Of a stretch of 64,000 bases of DNA, positions 51,581 to 60,172 are shown piece by piece. Each line of letters starts with the position of its first letter. Within the stretch, counting starts at the first letter, position 1. The DNA is from JAOAPY01 sp038237475 (GTDB lineage: Bacteria; Acidobacteriota; Blastocatellia; Pyrinomonadales; Pyrinomonadaceae), in NCBI GenBank assembly GCA_038237475.1, contig JBBRYS010000006.1, positions 310,001 through 374,000 on the forward strand. The letters are read 5' to 3'. A program made the position numbers and the translations under genes. The notes below the pieces were generated by a model. It was given only the letters and a program-made list of their open reading frames with translations, made no database searches and was not told the DNA's origin.

Positions 51581-53986
51581 ATGCGGATTGAGAAGGCGGC
51601 GGTGCTGGGGGCGGGAACCATGGGCGCGCAGATCGCCGCTCAGTTCGCAAATGCGGGCATACCAACTTTGCTGCTGGATATTGCTCCCCGCGAATTGTTA
51701 CCTGAAGAAACTGCCAAGGGTCTTACCCTGGAAGCTAAGCAGGTCCGCAATCGCCTTGCCCGGGCCGGCTTTGAAGCCGCAAAGAAAGCAAAGCCCGCCG
51801 CGTTTTTCACCTCTGAACAGGCAGGACTTGTATCCATCGGCAACTTCGAGGACGACCTCGCGAAATTAGCAGACTGCGACTTCATCATTGAAGCTGTCGT
51901 CGAGAACCTCGATCTCAAACGCAAACTCTTCGAACGGGTCGAACAGTATCGGCGGCCCGGCTCGATCATCGCTTCGAACACCAGCGGCATTCCCATCCAC
52001 CTGCTTGCGGAAGGCCGGTCCGAAGATTTCCAACAGCACTTTCTCGGTATTCACTTCTTCAATCCGCCGCGCTATCTGCATCTGGTTGAATTGATTCGCA
52101 CCCCCTGGACCAAACCTGAAGTGTCGTGCTTCACGTTTGGTTTTTTGGACCAGCGTCTGGGTAAGGGCGTCGTCCCTGCTAAAGATCGCCCGAACTTTAT
52201 TGCGAATCGGATCGGAACCTACGGCGCCATGATCACGATGCAGACCATGCTCGCGGACGGTTACACGATCGAAGAAGTCGACAAGATCACTGGCCCAGCG
52301 GTCGGCAGGCCCAAGAGCGCCACCTTCCGTACTTTTGATCTGGTTGGTCTGGATGTCTTCTCACACGTGATCAGAAATCTCTACGAAGCTTTGCCGGAAG
52401 ATCCAGAGCGCGAAGCATTTCAGCTTCCGCAACTCCTGTCAGATTTGATCGCAGCTGGACAACTGGGTAACAAAACCAAAGCGGGTTTTTACAAGCGCCA
52501 GGGCAGCGGCGACAAGAAAGAATTTTTCGTCATCGATCCGGCCACCAAAGAATACCGGCCCGTCCAAAAGGTCAAGCTGCCTGCACTTGAGATGGCGAAG
52601 AATATCGAAGATGGAGCCGAGCGGCTTAAGGCCCTCGTCTGGAGCAAGGATCGCGTTGGCGCCTTTCTCTGGAAAACTTTTTCGCGAACGCTCAACTATG
52701 CCGCCAATCGCATCCCGGAAATTGCCGACAGTGTGGTCGAGGTTGATCGCGCCATGCGTTGGGGTTTTGCCTGGGAGTTGGGACCCTTTGAGGCCTGGGA
52801 CGCCATCGGGCTCGAGAAATCGGTCGCGCGAATGAAAGCCGAAGGGTTCGACGTGCCGGCAAACGTGCAGGCTATGCTGGATGCCGGCGCTAAATCTTTT
52901 TACAGGAAAGAGAATGGCCAGCAGTCCTATTTCGATTTTGCGAGCGGCCAATACGTGCCCCTGGTGGACCAGCCAGGCATCATCATTCTCAAATCGGTCA
53001 AGGAGCGCAGTGATGTAGTCAAGCAGAACTCCGGCGCTTCTCTCCTGGACATCGGCGACGGCGTGGCCTGTCTCGAATTCCACTCCAAGATGAATTCCAT
53101 CGGTGGCGAAACGCTGCAGATGCTCAAGCAATCACTCGCTGAAGTTGAAAAGAATTTTGTAGGTTTGGTAGTCGGTAATCAGGGCCGAAATTTCTCTGTC
53201 GGGGCCAACCTGATGTTGATGTTGCTGGAAGCGCAGGAAGAAAACTGGGAAGAGCTGGACATGATCTGCCGCTACTTCCAGCAGTCGACCATGAGCTTGC
53301 GCTATTCTGCCAAACCCGTTGTCGTAGCTCCCTTCCAAATGGTTTTTGGCGGCGGCTGCGAAATGGTCCTGCACGCCGATCGAGTGCGTGCGGCTGCGGA
53401 AACATATATCGGCCTGGTCGAAGTAGGTGTGGGAATCATTCCCGCCGGGGGCGGCACCAAAGAGATGCTGCTCCGTACCCTTGATTCAATTCCGAAAGAC
53501 CTCGCAGACGCCGATCCTTTTCCCTTCGTTAAGCATGCGTTCGAGACGATTGCTATGGCCAAAGTCGCGACCTCGGCTGAAGAAGCGCGCTCGCTTGGCT
53601 TCCTCGGAAGTGACGACAGCATCTCGATGAATCCCGACCGGTTGATTGCCGATGCGAAAAAAGAAGTGCTCTCGCTGGCGGCGACGGGTTACGTGCAGCC
53701 GCAACAGCGAACCGACATCAGGGCGCTTGGTAATCCAGCCCTGGCGACGTTCAAGCTGGGTATCCACCAGATGAAACGCGCTGGTTTTATTTCTGAGCAT
53801 GACGGTCTGATTGGGGAAAAATTGGCGCGCATCCTGACGGGTGGAGATTTGAACCATGAGACGCGCGTGTCTGAGCAGTATCTGCTGGACCTGGAGCGCG
53901 AAGCTTTTCTTTCGCTTATCGGCATGCGCAAGACTCAGGATCGGATCGCGAACATGTTGAGGACCGGCAAGCCTTTAAGAAATTAG
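51581..53986 (+). CDS. fadN: 3-hydroxyacyl-CoA dehydrogenase/enoyl-CoA hydratase FadN
   Basis: 801 residues from the ATG at 51581 (a GTG at 51578 is also possible). Domain order is FadN-like, with the dehydrogenase first: the NAD-binding GAGTMGAQIAAQFANAGIP at about 10-28, 3HCDH domain to about 300, then a second HCDH-like C-domain, then a C-terminal crotonase with VFGGGCEMVLHADR and YIGLVEVGVGIIPAGGG, whose Glu residues are the hydratase catalytic pair. E. coli FadB has the opposite order. Converts enoyl-CoA to 3-ketoacyl-CoA in beta-oxidation. First of a three-gene operon; the promoter has a FadR-type operator. Confidence 0.93.
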   Translation: MRIEKAAVLGAGTMGAQIAAQFANAGIPTLLLDIAPRELLPEETAKGLTLEAKQVRNRLARAGFEAAKKAKPAAFFTSEQAGLVSIGNFEDDLAKLADCDFIIEAVVENLDLKRKLFERVEQYRRPGSIIASNTSGIPIHLLAEGRSEDFQQHFLGIHFFNPPRYLHLVELIRTPWTKPEVSCFTFGFLDQRLGKGVVPAKDRPNFIANRIGTYGAMITMQTMLADGYTIEEVDKITGPAVGRPKSATFRTFDLVGLDVFSHVIRNLYEALPEDPEREAFQLPQLLSDLIAAGQLGNKTKAGFYKRQGSGDKKEFFVIDPATKEYRPVQKVKLPALEMAKNIEDGAERLKALVWSKDRVGAFLWKTFSRTLNYAANRIPEIADSVVEVDRAMRWGFAWELGPFEAWDAIGLEKSVARMKAEGFDVPANVQAMLDAGAKSFYRKENGQQSYFDFASGQYVPLVDQPGIIILKSVKERSDVVKQNSGASLLDIGDGVACLEFHSKMNSIGGETLQMLKQSLAEVEKNFVGLVVGNQGRNFSVGANLMLMLLEAQEENWEELDMICRYFQQSTMSLRYSAKPVVVAPFQMVFGGGCEMVLHADRVRAAAETYIGLVEVGVGIIPAGGGTKEMLLRTLDSIPKDLADADPFPFVKHAFETIAMAKVATSAEEARSLGFLGSDDSISMNPDRLIADAKKEVLSLAATGYVQPQQRTDIRALGNPALATFKLGIHQMKRAGFISEHDGLIGEKLARILTGGDLNHETRVSEQYLLDLEREAFLSLIGMRKTQDRIANMLRTGKPLRN

Positions 53987-54051
53987 CAGACGAAGATCAC
54001 GGGAAGGCGTAGCCTTTTCAAACGTCAGGCGGCAGCGCCGCAGAGGAACTT

Positions 54052-55239
54052 ATGAGAGACGCATTAATCGTATCGGCAGTGCGCACCGCAGCCGGCAAGG
54101 CGCCGAAGGGGACGTTAAGAAACACGCGACCGGATGAATTAGGCGCCGCTGTCATCAGGGAAGCTATGGCGCGCGTGCCTGGGCTCGAACCGGCTGAGAT
54201 CGAAGATGTAATTATGGGTTGCGCCATGCCTGAGGCCGAGCAGGGTATGAACGTCGCGCGCGCGGCAGCGATTCGCGCGGGCCTTCCCGTCGAGACCAGC
54301 GCCATGACCATCAATCGCTTCTGCTCGTCCGGCTTGCAGGCGATCGCAATTGCAGCGGATCGCATTCGCACCGGAGGCGCTGAAGTCCAGATCGCCGGTG
54401 GTCTCGAGACAATGTCGATGATTCCCATGGGCGGCCACATCATTCGGCCCAACCCTTACCTGGTAGAACACTATCCGGATTTTTATTTGAACATGGGTCT
54501 CGCGACCGAAAACGTCGCGCGCAAATATGAAGTCTCGCGCGAGCAGCAGGATGAGTTTGCGCTGCGCTCTCATCAACGAGCTGCCGCCGCCCTGGACGGC
54601 GATAAATTTAAAGATGAAACTGTCCCGTTGACTGTTACCATCGAAGAACTCGACGAAAGAGGACGCAAGCAGCGGCGCGAAGTTGTTTTCGATCGAGATG
54701 AAGGAGTGCGGCGCGACTCGACCATCGAGGGATTACAGAAATTGAAGCCCGCCTTCCAGTTGAAGGGAACAATCACGGCAGGCAATGCGTCGCAGATGTC
54801 CGATGGCGCCGCAGCCACAATAGTTATGTCGGAGGACAGGGCCCGAAGTCTGGGTGTTAAGCCGCTGGGCCGGTTCGTCGGTTACGCAACGGCCGGTTGC
54901 CCGCCGGAGGAGATGGGGATAGGACCTGTCTATGCAATTCCCAAAGTCCTGCGGCTGGCAGGTTTGACCCTTGATCAAATCGATGTGATCGAATTGAACG
55001 AAGCGTTTGCGGCCCAGTCACTGGCTGTGATCAAAACGCTTGGACTTGATGCCGACAAAGTGAACGTGAACGGCGGTGCGATAGCTTTGGGCCACCCGTT
55101 GGGATGCACTGGCGCAAAGCTTACTGCCAGCATCCTGCGCGAACTCGAACGCCGCAACGGCCGCTATGGCATGGTAACAATGTGCGTCGGGGGTGGCATG
55201 GGAGCCGCGGGAATCTTCGAAAGAATTGATGTAGCGTAG
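54052..55239 (+). CDS. fadA: acetyl-CoA acyltransferase (3-ketoacyl-CoA thiolase) FadA
   Basis: 395 residues. The nucleophilic cysteine is C91 (INRFCSSGLQA), the acid/base histidine is H348 (ALGHPLGC), and the second cysteine is C378 (TMCVGGGMGAAGIF). The family motif VEVQIAGGLETMS is close to AEVQIAGGLETMSMIPMGG here. It performs the last step of beta-oxidation, cleaving 3-ketoacyl-CoA with CoA. AGAGGAAC precedes the start. The 65-bp gap after fadN and 50-bp gap to fadE support one transcript. Confidence 0.94.
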   Translation: MRDALIVSAVRTAAGKAPKGTLRNTRPDELGAAVIREAMARVPGLEPAEIEDVIMGCAMPEAEQGMNVARAAAIRAGLPVETSAMTINRFCSSGLQAIAIAADRIRTGGAEVQIAGGLETMSMIPMGGHIIRPNPYLVEHYPDFYLNMGLATENVARKYEVSREQQDEFALRSHQRAAAALDGDKFKDETVPLTVTIEELDERGRKQRREVVFDRDEGVRRDSTIEGLQKLKPAFQLKGTITAGNASQMSDGAAATIVMSEDRARSLGVKPLGRFVGYATAGCPPEEMGIGPVYAIPKVLRLAGLTLDQIDVIELNEAFAAQSLAVIKTLGLDADKVNVNGGAIALGHPLGCTGAKLTASILRELERRNGRYGMVTMCVGGGMGAAGIFERIDVA

Positions 55240-55289
55240 TCCGTTTGCGCAAAACAAAGTCGCTTCTAACACAGAGAGAGGAAACTATT

Positions 55290-57068
55290 ATGTCAGCCGC
55301 AGTCGAACCAAAGGCCATAGTCAAAGGCGGGGCGTTCCTGATTGAAGAGCATACGCCGGAAGACACTTTCACACCGGAAGATTTCACCGAAGAGCATCGC
55401 ATGATTGCCGAGACGACGCGCCAGTTCGTCGACAACGAAGTCGTGCCGCGCACAGATGAACTCGAGCAGCACAACTGGGTGCTGGCGCGTGAACTGGTGA
55501 AGCAGGCTGCGGATCTGGGCCTGATTGGCGCGAATATTCCCGAAGAGTACGGCGGCCTCGGTCTGGATCAAACCAGCAGCGCATTAATTGGCGAGAACAT
55601 TGGCCGCTCAGCCTCGTTCGCCACTACGCTCGGCGCCGAAAGTGGAATCGGGCTGCTGCCAATAATTTATTTCGGCACTGAAGCGGCCAAAAAGAAATAC
55701 CTGCCGCGCATAGCCAGTGGTGAATTGATTACGGCTTACGCCTTGACTGAAGCGGGCTCCGGCTCAGACGCGATGGCGGCCAAGGCTACCGCGAAGCTCA
55801 GCGCTGACGGCACCCACTACATTCTGAATGGCGAGAAGATGTGGATCACCAACGGCGGGTTTGCAGACATCTTCATCGTCTTCGCCAAGCTCGATGGCGA
55901 TAAGTTTTCGGCCTTTATCGTGGAACGTGAAAATGGCATCACGCCCGGCGCCGAAGAGCACAAGATGGGAATCAAGGGCTCCAGCACCACAGCGCTGGTG
56001 CTCACCGACGCGACCACGCCGGTAGAAAACCTGCTGGGTGAAATCGGTAAAGGCCACAAGATCGCCTTCAACATCCTGAACATCGGCCGGTTTAAGTTAG
56101 GTGCGATGTGCATTGGCGGCATGAAGTTGATGGTGCATGAGGCTACTCGTTATGCGAACGAGCGCCACCAGTTTGGCAAGTCAATATCTTCCTTCGGTGC
56201 GATTAAGCATAAATTGGGCGAGATGGCGATTCGTACCTGGGTGGGCGAGGCGATGATCTATCGCACGCTCGGGATGATTGAAACGGCCATCAGCGATACG
56301 ACCGATCCCGACGCCAAGCTGCGCGCCATCGAGGAGTATTCAGCCGAGTGTTCCATAATCAAGGTCGCACTTTCCGAATACTGCGATTACGTAGCTGACG
56401 AGATGGTCCAGATCTATGGTGGCTACGGGTATTCGGCGGACTATCCGGCCGAACGCGCCTATCGCGACTCGCGGATCAATCGTATTTTTGAAGGCACGAA
56501 TGAGATCAATCGCATGTTGATTCCCGGTCGCTTGATGAAGAGCGCTTTGAGCGGCCATTTGGCGCTCCTGCCTGCGGCTCAGGGGTTGATGGACGAGATC
56601 CTGTCGCCGCAGATGGGCAGTTTCGACGATGAAGAAGGGTTGCTCGTCGCCGAACAAAAGTTGGCCCGCAACGCCAAGAAGGTAGCGTTGATGACACTGG
56701 GAACAGCGGCTCAGAAATACATGCTGAAGCTCGGTGACCAGCAGGAAATCCTGTTGGGAATTGCGGACATCATCATGGACACCTATGCGATGGAGTCGGC
56801 GATCCTGCGCGCGCGGAAGCTGGCCGGCGCCGCGAGCGAGGGTGCAGCGGCCCGTTTTCTCGACATGACACAGGTCTTCTGTAATGACGCGGTGCAGCGC
56901 ATTGAGTCGACGGCTAAAAATACTCTCGCAGCGATGGCCGAGGGCGACGAGTTGCGGACGCTGCTGGCAGCGCTGCGGCGGTTCACGAAATTGACGCCGA
57001 TGAATACCGTGGCTGCGCGGCAACGGATCGCTGACGTGATGATCGACGCGAATAAGTGGACGTACTGA
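55290..57068 (+). CDS. fadE: acyl-CoA dehydrogenase FadE
   Basis: 592 residues from the ATG at 55290, after GAGGAAA; the frame is open back to 55245 but that region has no start signal. Bacillus FadE is of nearly the same length. Motifs include AYALTEAGSGSDAMAAK and EKMWITNGGFADIFIVFAK (FAD and substrate contacts), the KHKLGEMAIR region, and the catalytic-base helix region QIYGGYGYSADYPAERAYRDSRINRIFEGTNEINR with the base-bearing segment EGTNEI. Like long-chain forms, it has an extra C-terminal helical extension beyond residue 400. Electrons go to ETF, whose genes are not in the window. Confidence 0.93.
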   Translation: MSAAVEPKAIVKGGAFLIEEHTPEDTFTPEDFTEEHRMIAETTRQFVDNEVVPRTDELEQHNWVLARELVKQAADLGLIGANIPEEYGGLGLDQTSSALIGENIGRSASFATTLGAESGIGLLPIIYFGTEAAKKKYLPRIASGELITAYALTEAGSGSDAMAAKATAKLSADGTHYILNGEKMWITNGGFADIFIVFAKLDGDKFSAFIVERENGITPGAEEHKMGIKGSSTTALVLTDATTPVENLLGEIGKGHKIAFNILNIGRFKLGAMCIGGMKLMVHEATRYANERHQFGKSISSFGAIKHKLGEMAIRTWVGEAMIYRTLGMIETAISDTTDPDAKLRAIEEYSAECSIIKVALSEYCDYVADEMVQIYGGYGYSADYPAERAYRDSRINRIFEGTNEINRMLIPGRLMKSALSGHLALLPAAQGLMDEILSPQMGSFDDEEGLLVAEQKLARNAKKVALMTLGTAAQKYMLKLGDQQEILLGIADIIMDTYAMESAILRARKLAGAASEGAAARFLDMTQVFCNDAVQRIESTAKNTLAAMAEGDELRTLLAALRRFTKLTPMNTVAARQRIADVMIDANKWTY

Positions 57069-57176
57069 GAATTTCGGATTTGGGATTGCGGATTTGAAGC
57101 CCGAGTCGATTGCAGGCTGCAGATTGCAGATCTCGGTTTAGATTTCAGATCTCAGGCTTTTGGATTATGAACTTGA

Positions 57177-57222
57177 GATCTCAGATCTCAGATCTCAGAT
57201 CTCAGATCTCAGATCTCAGATC
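57177..57222. repeat. heptanucleotide tandem repeat (GATCTCA)x6.6
   Basis: Perfect 7-bp repeats upstream of the four-helix-bundle gene. The flanking 57068-57176 contains degenerate copies (AGATTGCAGATCTC, GATTTCAGATCTCAG). Confidence 0.92.
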
Positions 57223-57266
57223 GAGTTTGCTCAAAAAACAACCTTACCACCGCGGAGAGTTGGGCG

Positions 57267-57800
57267 ATGAAGTATCATTGCTTTGAGGAACTGCCGGTGT
57301 GGAACGACGCGATCGAAGTTGCAGTCAGCGTGTTTGCGTTAACCGCAAGCTCGAGCTTTCGAGGGCACGCGGGAACCCGCAATCAACTTGAAAATGCAGC
57401 GGTTTCAGTTTCGATCAATATCGCAGAGGGATTTAAGAGGGGCACAACCCAGGAGACGCTCACCTTTCTTTACATTGCACGTGGCTCGGCAGGCGAGGTC
57501 CGGTCCATGCGACGGTTGTTGAATCGCTTTGATTCTTTTTCTGAACTCAAATCCGGAATCCCAGATCTGATTGGACGGGCCCTGAGTGTCTCGAGGCAGC
57601 TACGCTCGTGGGCAGACTCGATGCAGAATTCGGACATTAGAGGCCAGCGGTATCTGACTGATCGCAGCCGGCGCAGTGCGAAGGATGCGCGAGAGCGTGC
57701 GGAGTTTTTGGAAGAATTAAGGCGTGTCCGCGAGGGACATCGGCCAGGCTCGGAGGAATCCGCTCGGAAAATGTCCTCGGAAAATCAGAGTCTTAATTAA
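57267..57800 (+). CDS. four-helix bundle protein (S23/IVP family)
   Basis: 177 residues. The N-terminus MKYHCFEELPVWNDAIEVAVSVF and the central NQLENAAVSVSINIAEGFKRGTTQETLTFLYIARGSAGEVRS are the S23 ribosomal intervening-sequence protein signature (TIGR02436-like). Usual members are about 115-125 residues; this one adds a charged Arg/Glu-rich tail of about 55 residues. The family is found inside rRNA intervening sequences, as stand-alone genes, and as the Avd subunit of diversity-generating retroelements. Flanked on both sides by GATCTCA repeats; no reverse transcriptase nearby. It interrupts the run from fadE to the MBL gene, suggesting insertion. Confidence 0.85.
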   Translation: MKYHCFEELPVWNDAIEVAVSVFALTASSSFRGHAGTRNQLENAAVSVSINIAEGFKRGTTQETLTFLYIARGSAGEVRSMRRLLNRFDSFSELKSGIPDLIGRALSVSRQLRSWADSMQNSDIRGQRYLTDRSRRSAKDARERAEFLEELRRVREGHRPGSEESARKMSSENQSLN

Positions 57801-57848
57801 GAAAGTTCCCGTGGTAAGGGAACTTTCGAGACTGCAAGTAATTCTTCA

Positions 57849-57868
57849 GATCTCAGATCTCAGATCTC
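57849..57868. repeat. heptanucleotide tandem repeat (GATCTCA)x2.9
   Basis: Same unit and orientation as the repeat at 57177-57222, placed on the other side of the four-helix-bundle gene. The following 57869-57905 (AAATTCCGAATCCGAAG and similar) is imperfectly inverted relative to the ATTTCGGATTTGGGATT at 57072-57088. Confidence 0.85.
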
Positions 57869-57916
57869 GGAGCTGAAATTCCGAATCCGAAGTCCGAATT
57901 CTGAAATCCATAGGCT

Positions 57917-58873
57917 ATGCGCATCATTCCCATTAGTCTGCCAACGCCCTTCTACATCGGGCCAGTCAACGTCTACGTGATCGCGGAAGATCCGATCACG
58001 CTCATCGATACGGGACCAAAAACCAAAGAGGCTGCCGCAGCTCTGCGTGAGGGTCTCAGGCTCGCGGGGTTTCGGGTCTCAGACCTGCGCCGCATTGTCC
58101 TGACTCATGCTCACGAAGATCACTGTGGCCTCGCGCACTCGCTTCGTGATGAGGCCAAAGATGCTGAAGTTCTGGTGCATGATTGGGAAACCGGGCATCG
58201 CGCGGGCCGGCTCGAGCATGAAGAAACACACGCCTTGCTGGCGCGCGCGGGCTTGCCCGATAACGAAATCGAAGACATGCGCAGGATGTATGAAGACGTC
58301 AGGCAATATGCCGATTCCTTCGCGGATCATGAATACAGCTCACTGACGGACGGAGCCCAGCTGGAGTTTTCATCGGGCACGCTGCAGGTGATTCATACTC
58401 CGGGCCACACGCCCGGTTCCTGTTCATTTCTTCGCGAAGCTGATCGCACGATTCTCGCCGGTGACTGTGTGCTGAAGCGCATCACTCCGAATCCCATTCT
58501 CTCTCCCGATCCCATCGACAAGTCGCGCCGTTTTCGCTCGCTGGCTGAGTATCTCGTCAGCCTTGCGCGCTTGCGCAGCTTTGCGCCCACGCTGGTTCAC
58601 GGTGGGCATGGCGAGCCTGTTCACGATTACGAGGAGCTATTCAACCGATACCTGCGCGCTATTCAGCAACGTCAATCCGCTGTGATTAAGCTGCTGCCAA
58701 AGACCGGCGCGACGGCCTGGGAAGTGGCGCGCGAAATGTTCCCGGGCGCTGATGACGTCCATCGCTTCCTAGCAGTTTCCGAAGCCGTGGCGCATCTGGA
58801 TCTGGCCGAGTCCGAGGGGAAGATTGCCGTGGAGATAAGTGGCACGAAGGAATTGTACCGGCCCATCAACTGA
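57917..58873 (+). CDS. MBL-fold metallo-hydrolase (LACTB2-like)
   Basis: 318 residues. Metal-binding motif HAHEDH at about 65-70 (VLTHAHEDHCGLAHSL), then HTPGHTPGS, the bridging Asp in LAGDCVL, and a final His in VHGGHGEPV are all present, so two zinc ions should bind. The C-terminal 70 residues form a winged-helix-like region (TGATAWEVAREMFPG ... VSEAVAHLDLAESEGKI) typical of LACTB2-type members. Substrate could be an RNA, thioester or lactone. Single gene between the heptamer-flanked insertion and the PDZ protein. Confidence 0.92.
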   Translation: MRIIPISLPTPFYIGPVNVYVIAEDPITLIDTGPKTKEAAAALREGLRLAGFRVSDLRRIVLTHAHEDHCGLAHSLRDEAKDAEVLVHDWETGHRAGRLEHEETHALLARAGLPDNEIEDMRRMYEDVRQYADSFADHEYSSLTDGAQLEFSSGTLQVIHTPGHTPGSCSFLREADRTILAGDCVLKRITPNPILSPDPIDKSRRFRSLAEYLVSLARLRSFAPTLVHGGHGEPVHDYEELFNRYLRAIQQRQSAVIKLLPKTGATAWEVAREMFPGADDVHRFLAVSEAVAHLDLAESEGKIAVEISGTKELYRPIN

Positions 58874-59022
58874 TAGGCCTTCTCTGTGTCTTGACCTTGT
58901 GGAATCGGCTCTCTCCCCCGGTATTCCTCCAGTCAAAAATCAAAGCAAAGTTTAATCTTTTCGGAACCTCACTCCTGCGATTGCGTGTAACCCAGCAAAA
59001 CCTTCCGGAGGATTGATCTGTT

Positions 59023-60090
59023 ATGAAAATTAGAAGTGTTCTTTATTCTTCGGTCTCGCTGTTGTTAGCGGCAGGTATTGCACTTGCCCAACAACCAGCC
59101 ACTCCAGCTACGCCCCCTGAACCCGTTACCACCCCCGAAGCATTTGGCGCCTTCTCATTTTTTGTGGATGGCGGCGGATTTCTGGGTGTTTATACCGAGG
59201 ACATCAGCAAAGACAACCTTTCCCAATATGGCTTGCGGGAAGCACGCGGCGTCGGGATCACTGAAGTGGTCAAAGATAGTCCTGCTGAACGTGCCGGTCT
59301 GAAAAAGGGAGATGTGATCACGCGCTTTGATAATGAAGAAGTCACCAGTGCGCGCAAACTTAATCGCCTCGTCTCGGAAGTTGCCCCGGATCACAAGGTG
59401 AATATCACTCTCAGCCGTGGTGGCAACGATCAGAGCGTAGCTGTAACCATCGGCAAACGCGAGGCTGCTGCACGAAGTGTGGGAAAAATGACGCTGCCGC
59501 GTGGTGGTGATTTTCCGCGGCTGGAAAACTTTCCTGAAGAAGCGCTGGTGTTCTCGCTGGGGAACAGCCGCCGCATCGGGGTCGGCACCACGCCCTTGAC
59601 TAAGCAGCTGGCCGATTATTTTGGTGTAGCTGACGGTAAGGGAGTCTTGATTACCAGTGTCGGGGAGAATAGCCCCGCCGCCCGAGCCGGTATCAAGGCG
59701 GGCGATGTAATCACGTCGATTAACGGTGAAAAGGTTGAAGGTTCCGGAGACCTTTCACGGGCCATCAACAAACAAAAGGAAGGCGACATTATCCTGACCG
59801 TGGTGCGAGACAAAAATCAGCGGACCATAAGGGTGACGCCCGAAAAGTCAGAGAGCGAATTATTACGGACGGGACGAACCGCCAACCAGCGCATCAATCG
59901 CGATGAAATACGACAAGCGATTCGCGAGGGCGCGCGCGAAGGACGTATCGTCATACCGCGAATTGCCCTGCCATCACTCCCGGCCATTAACGTGTCGGTA
60001 CCGCCGATTGATCTGCCCGTCATTCCCGAGATCAACGTGACACTACCAGCAGTACGGGTGGTGAAAACCGCACGGCGCATTCCTACCTAA
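59023..60090 (+). CDS. secreted double-PDZ protein without a protease domain
   Basis: 355 residues with GGAGG upstream and a signal peptide (SSVSLLLAAGIALAQ). The first PDZ is at about 50-135 (FLGVYTEDISKDNLSQYGL, RGVGITEVVKDSPAERAGLK, GDVITRFDNEEV); the second at about 185-270 (RRIGVGTTPLTKQLADYFGV, GVLITSVGENSPAARAGIK, GDVITSINGEKV). No trypsin-like or HtrA catalytic domain exists upstream. The C-terminus is unusual: repeated Pro/Val/Ile (LPSLPAINVSVPPIDLPVIP). Likely a periplasmic scaffold or adaptor. A terminator follows directly. Confidence 0.85.
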   Translation: MKIRSVLYSSVSLLLAAGIALAQQPATPATPPEPVTTPEAFGAFSFFVDGGGFLGVYTEDISKDNLSQYGLREARGVGITEVVKDSPAERAGLKKGDVITRFDNEEVTSARKLNRLVSEVAPDHKVNITLSRGGNDQSVAVTIGKREAAARSVGKMTLPRGGDFPRLENFPEEALVFSLGNSRRIGVGTTPLTKQLADYFGVADGKGVLITSVGENSPAARAGIKAGDVITSINGEKVEGSGDLSRAINKQKEGDIILTVVRDKNQRTIRVTPEKSESELLRTGRTANQRINRDEIRQAIREGAREGRIVIPRIALPSLPAINVSVPPIDLPVIPEINVTLPAVRVVKTARRIPT

Positions 60091-60114
60091 ACACTTTGTC
60101 TCAGCAAATGAAAA

Positions 60115-60138
60115 GGCGGACCCGCGTCCGCCTTTTTT
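60115..60138. terminator. bidirectional Rho-independent terminator
   Basis: GGCGGAC (60115-60121) pairs with GTCCGCC (60126-60132) around a CCGC loop, followed by six Ts on the plus strand and preceded by A residues that give Ts on the minus strand. It sits between convergent genes. Confidence 0.9.
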
Positions 60139-60172
60139 CATCGACAAAAATCAGAGCCAGTCGAAAGCGCGT

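Noticed and set aside
57267..57800. Calling the four-helix-bundle gene part of a diversity-generating retroelement
   Set aside because: No reverse transcriptase, template repeat or variable-repeat target lies in the window.
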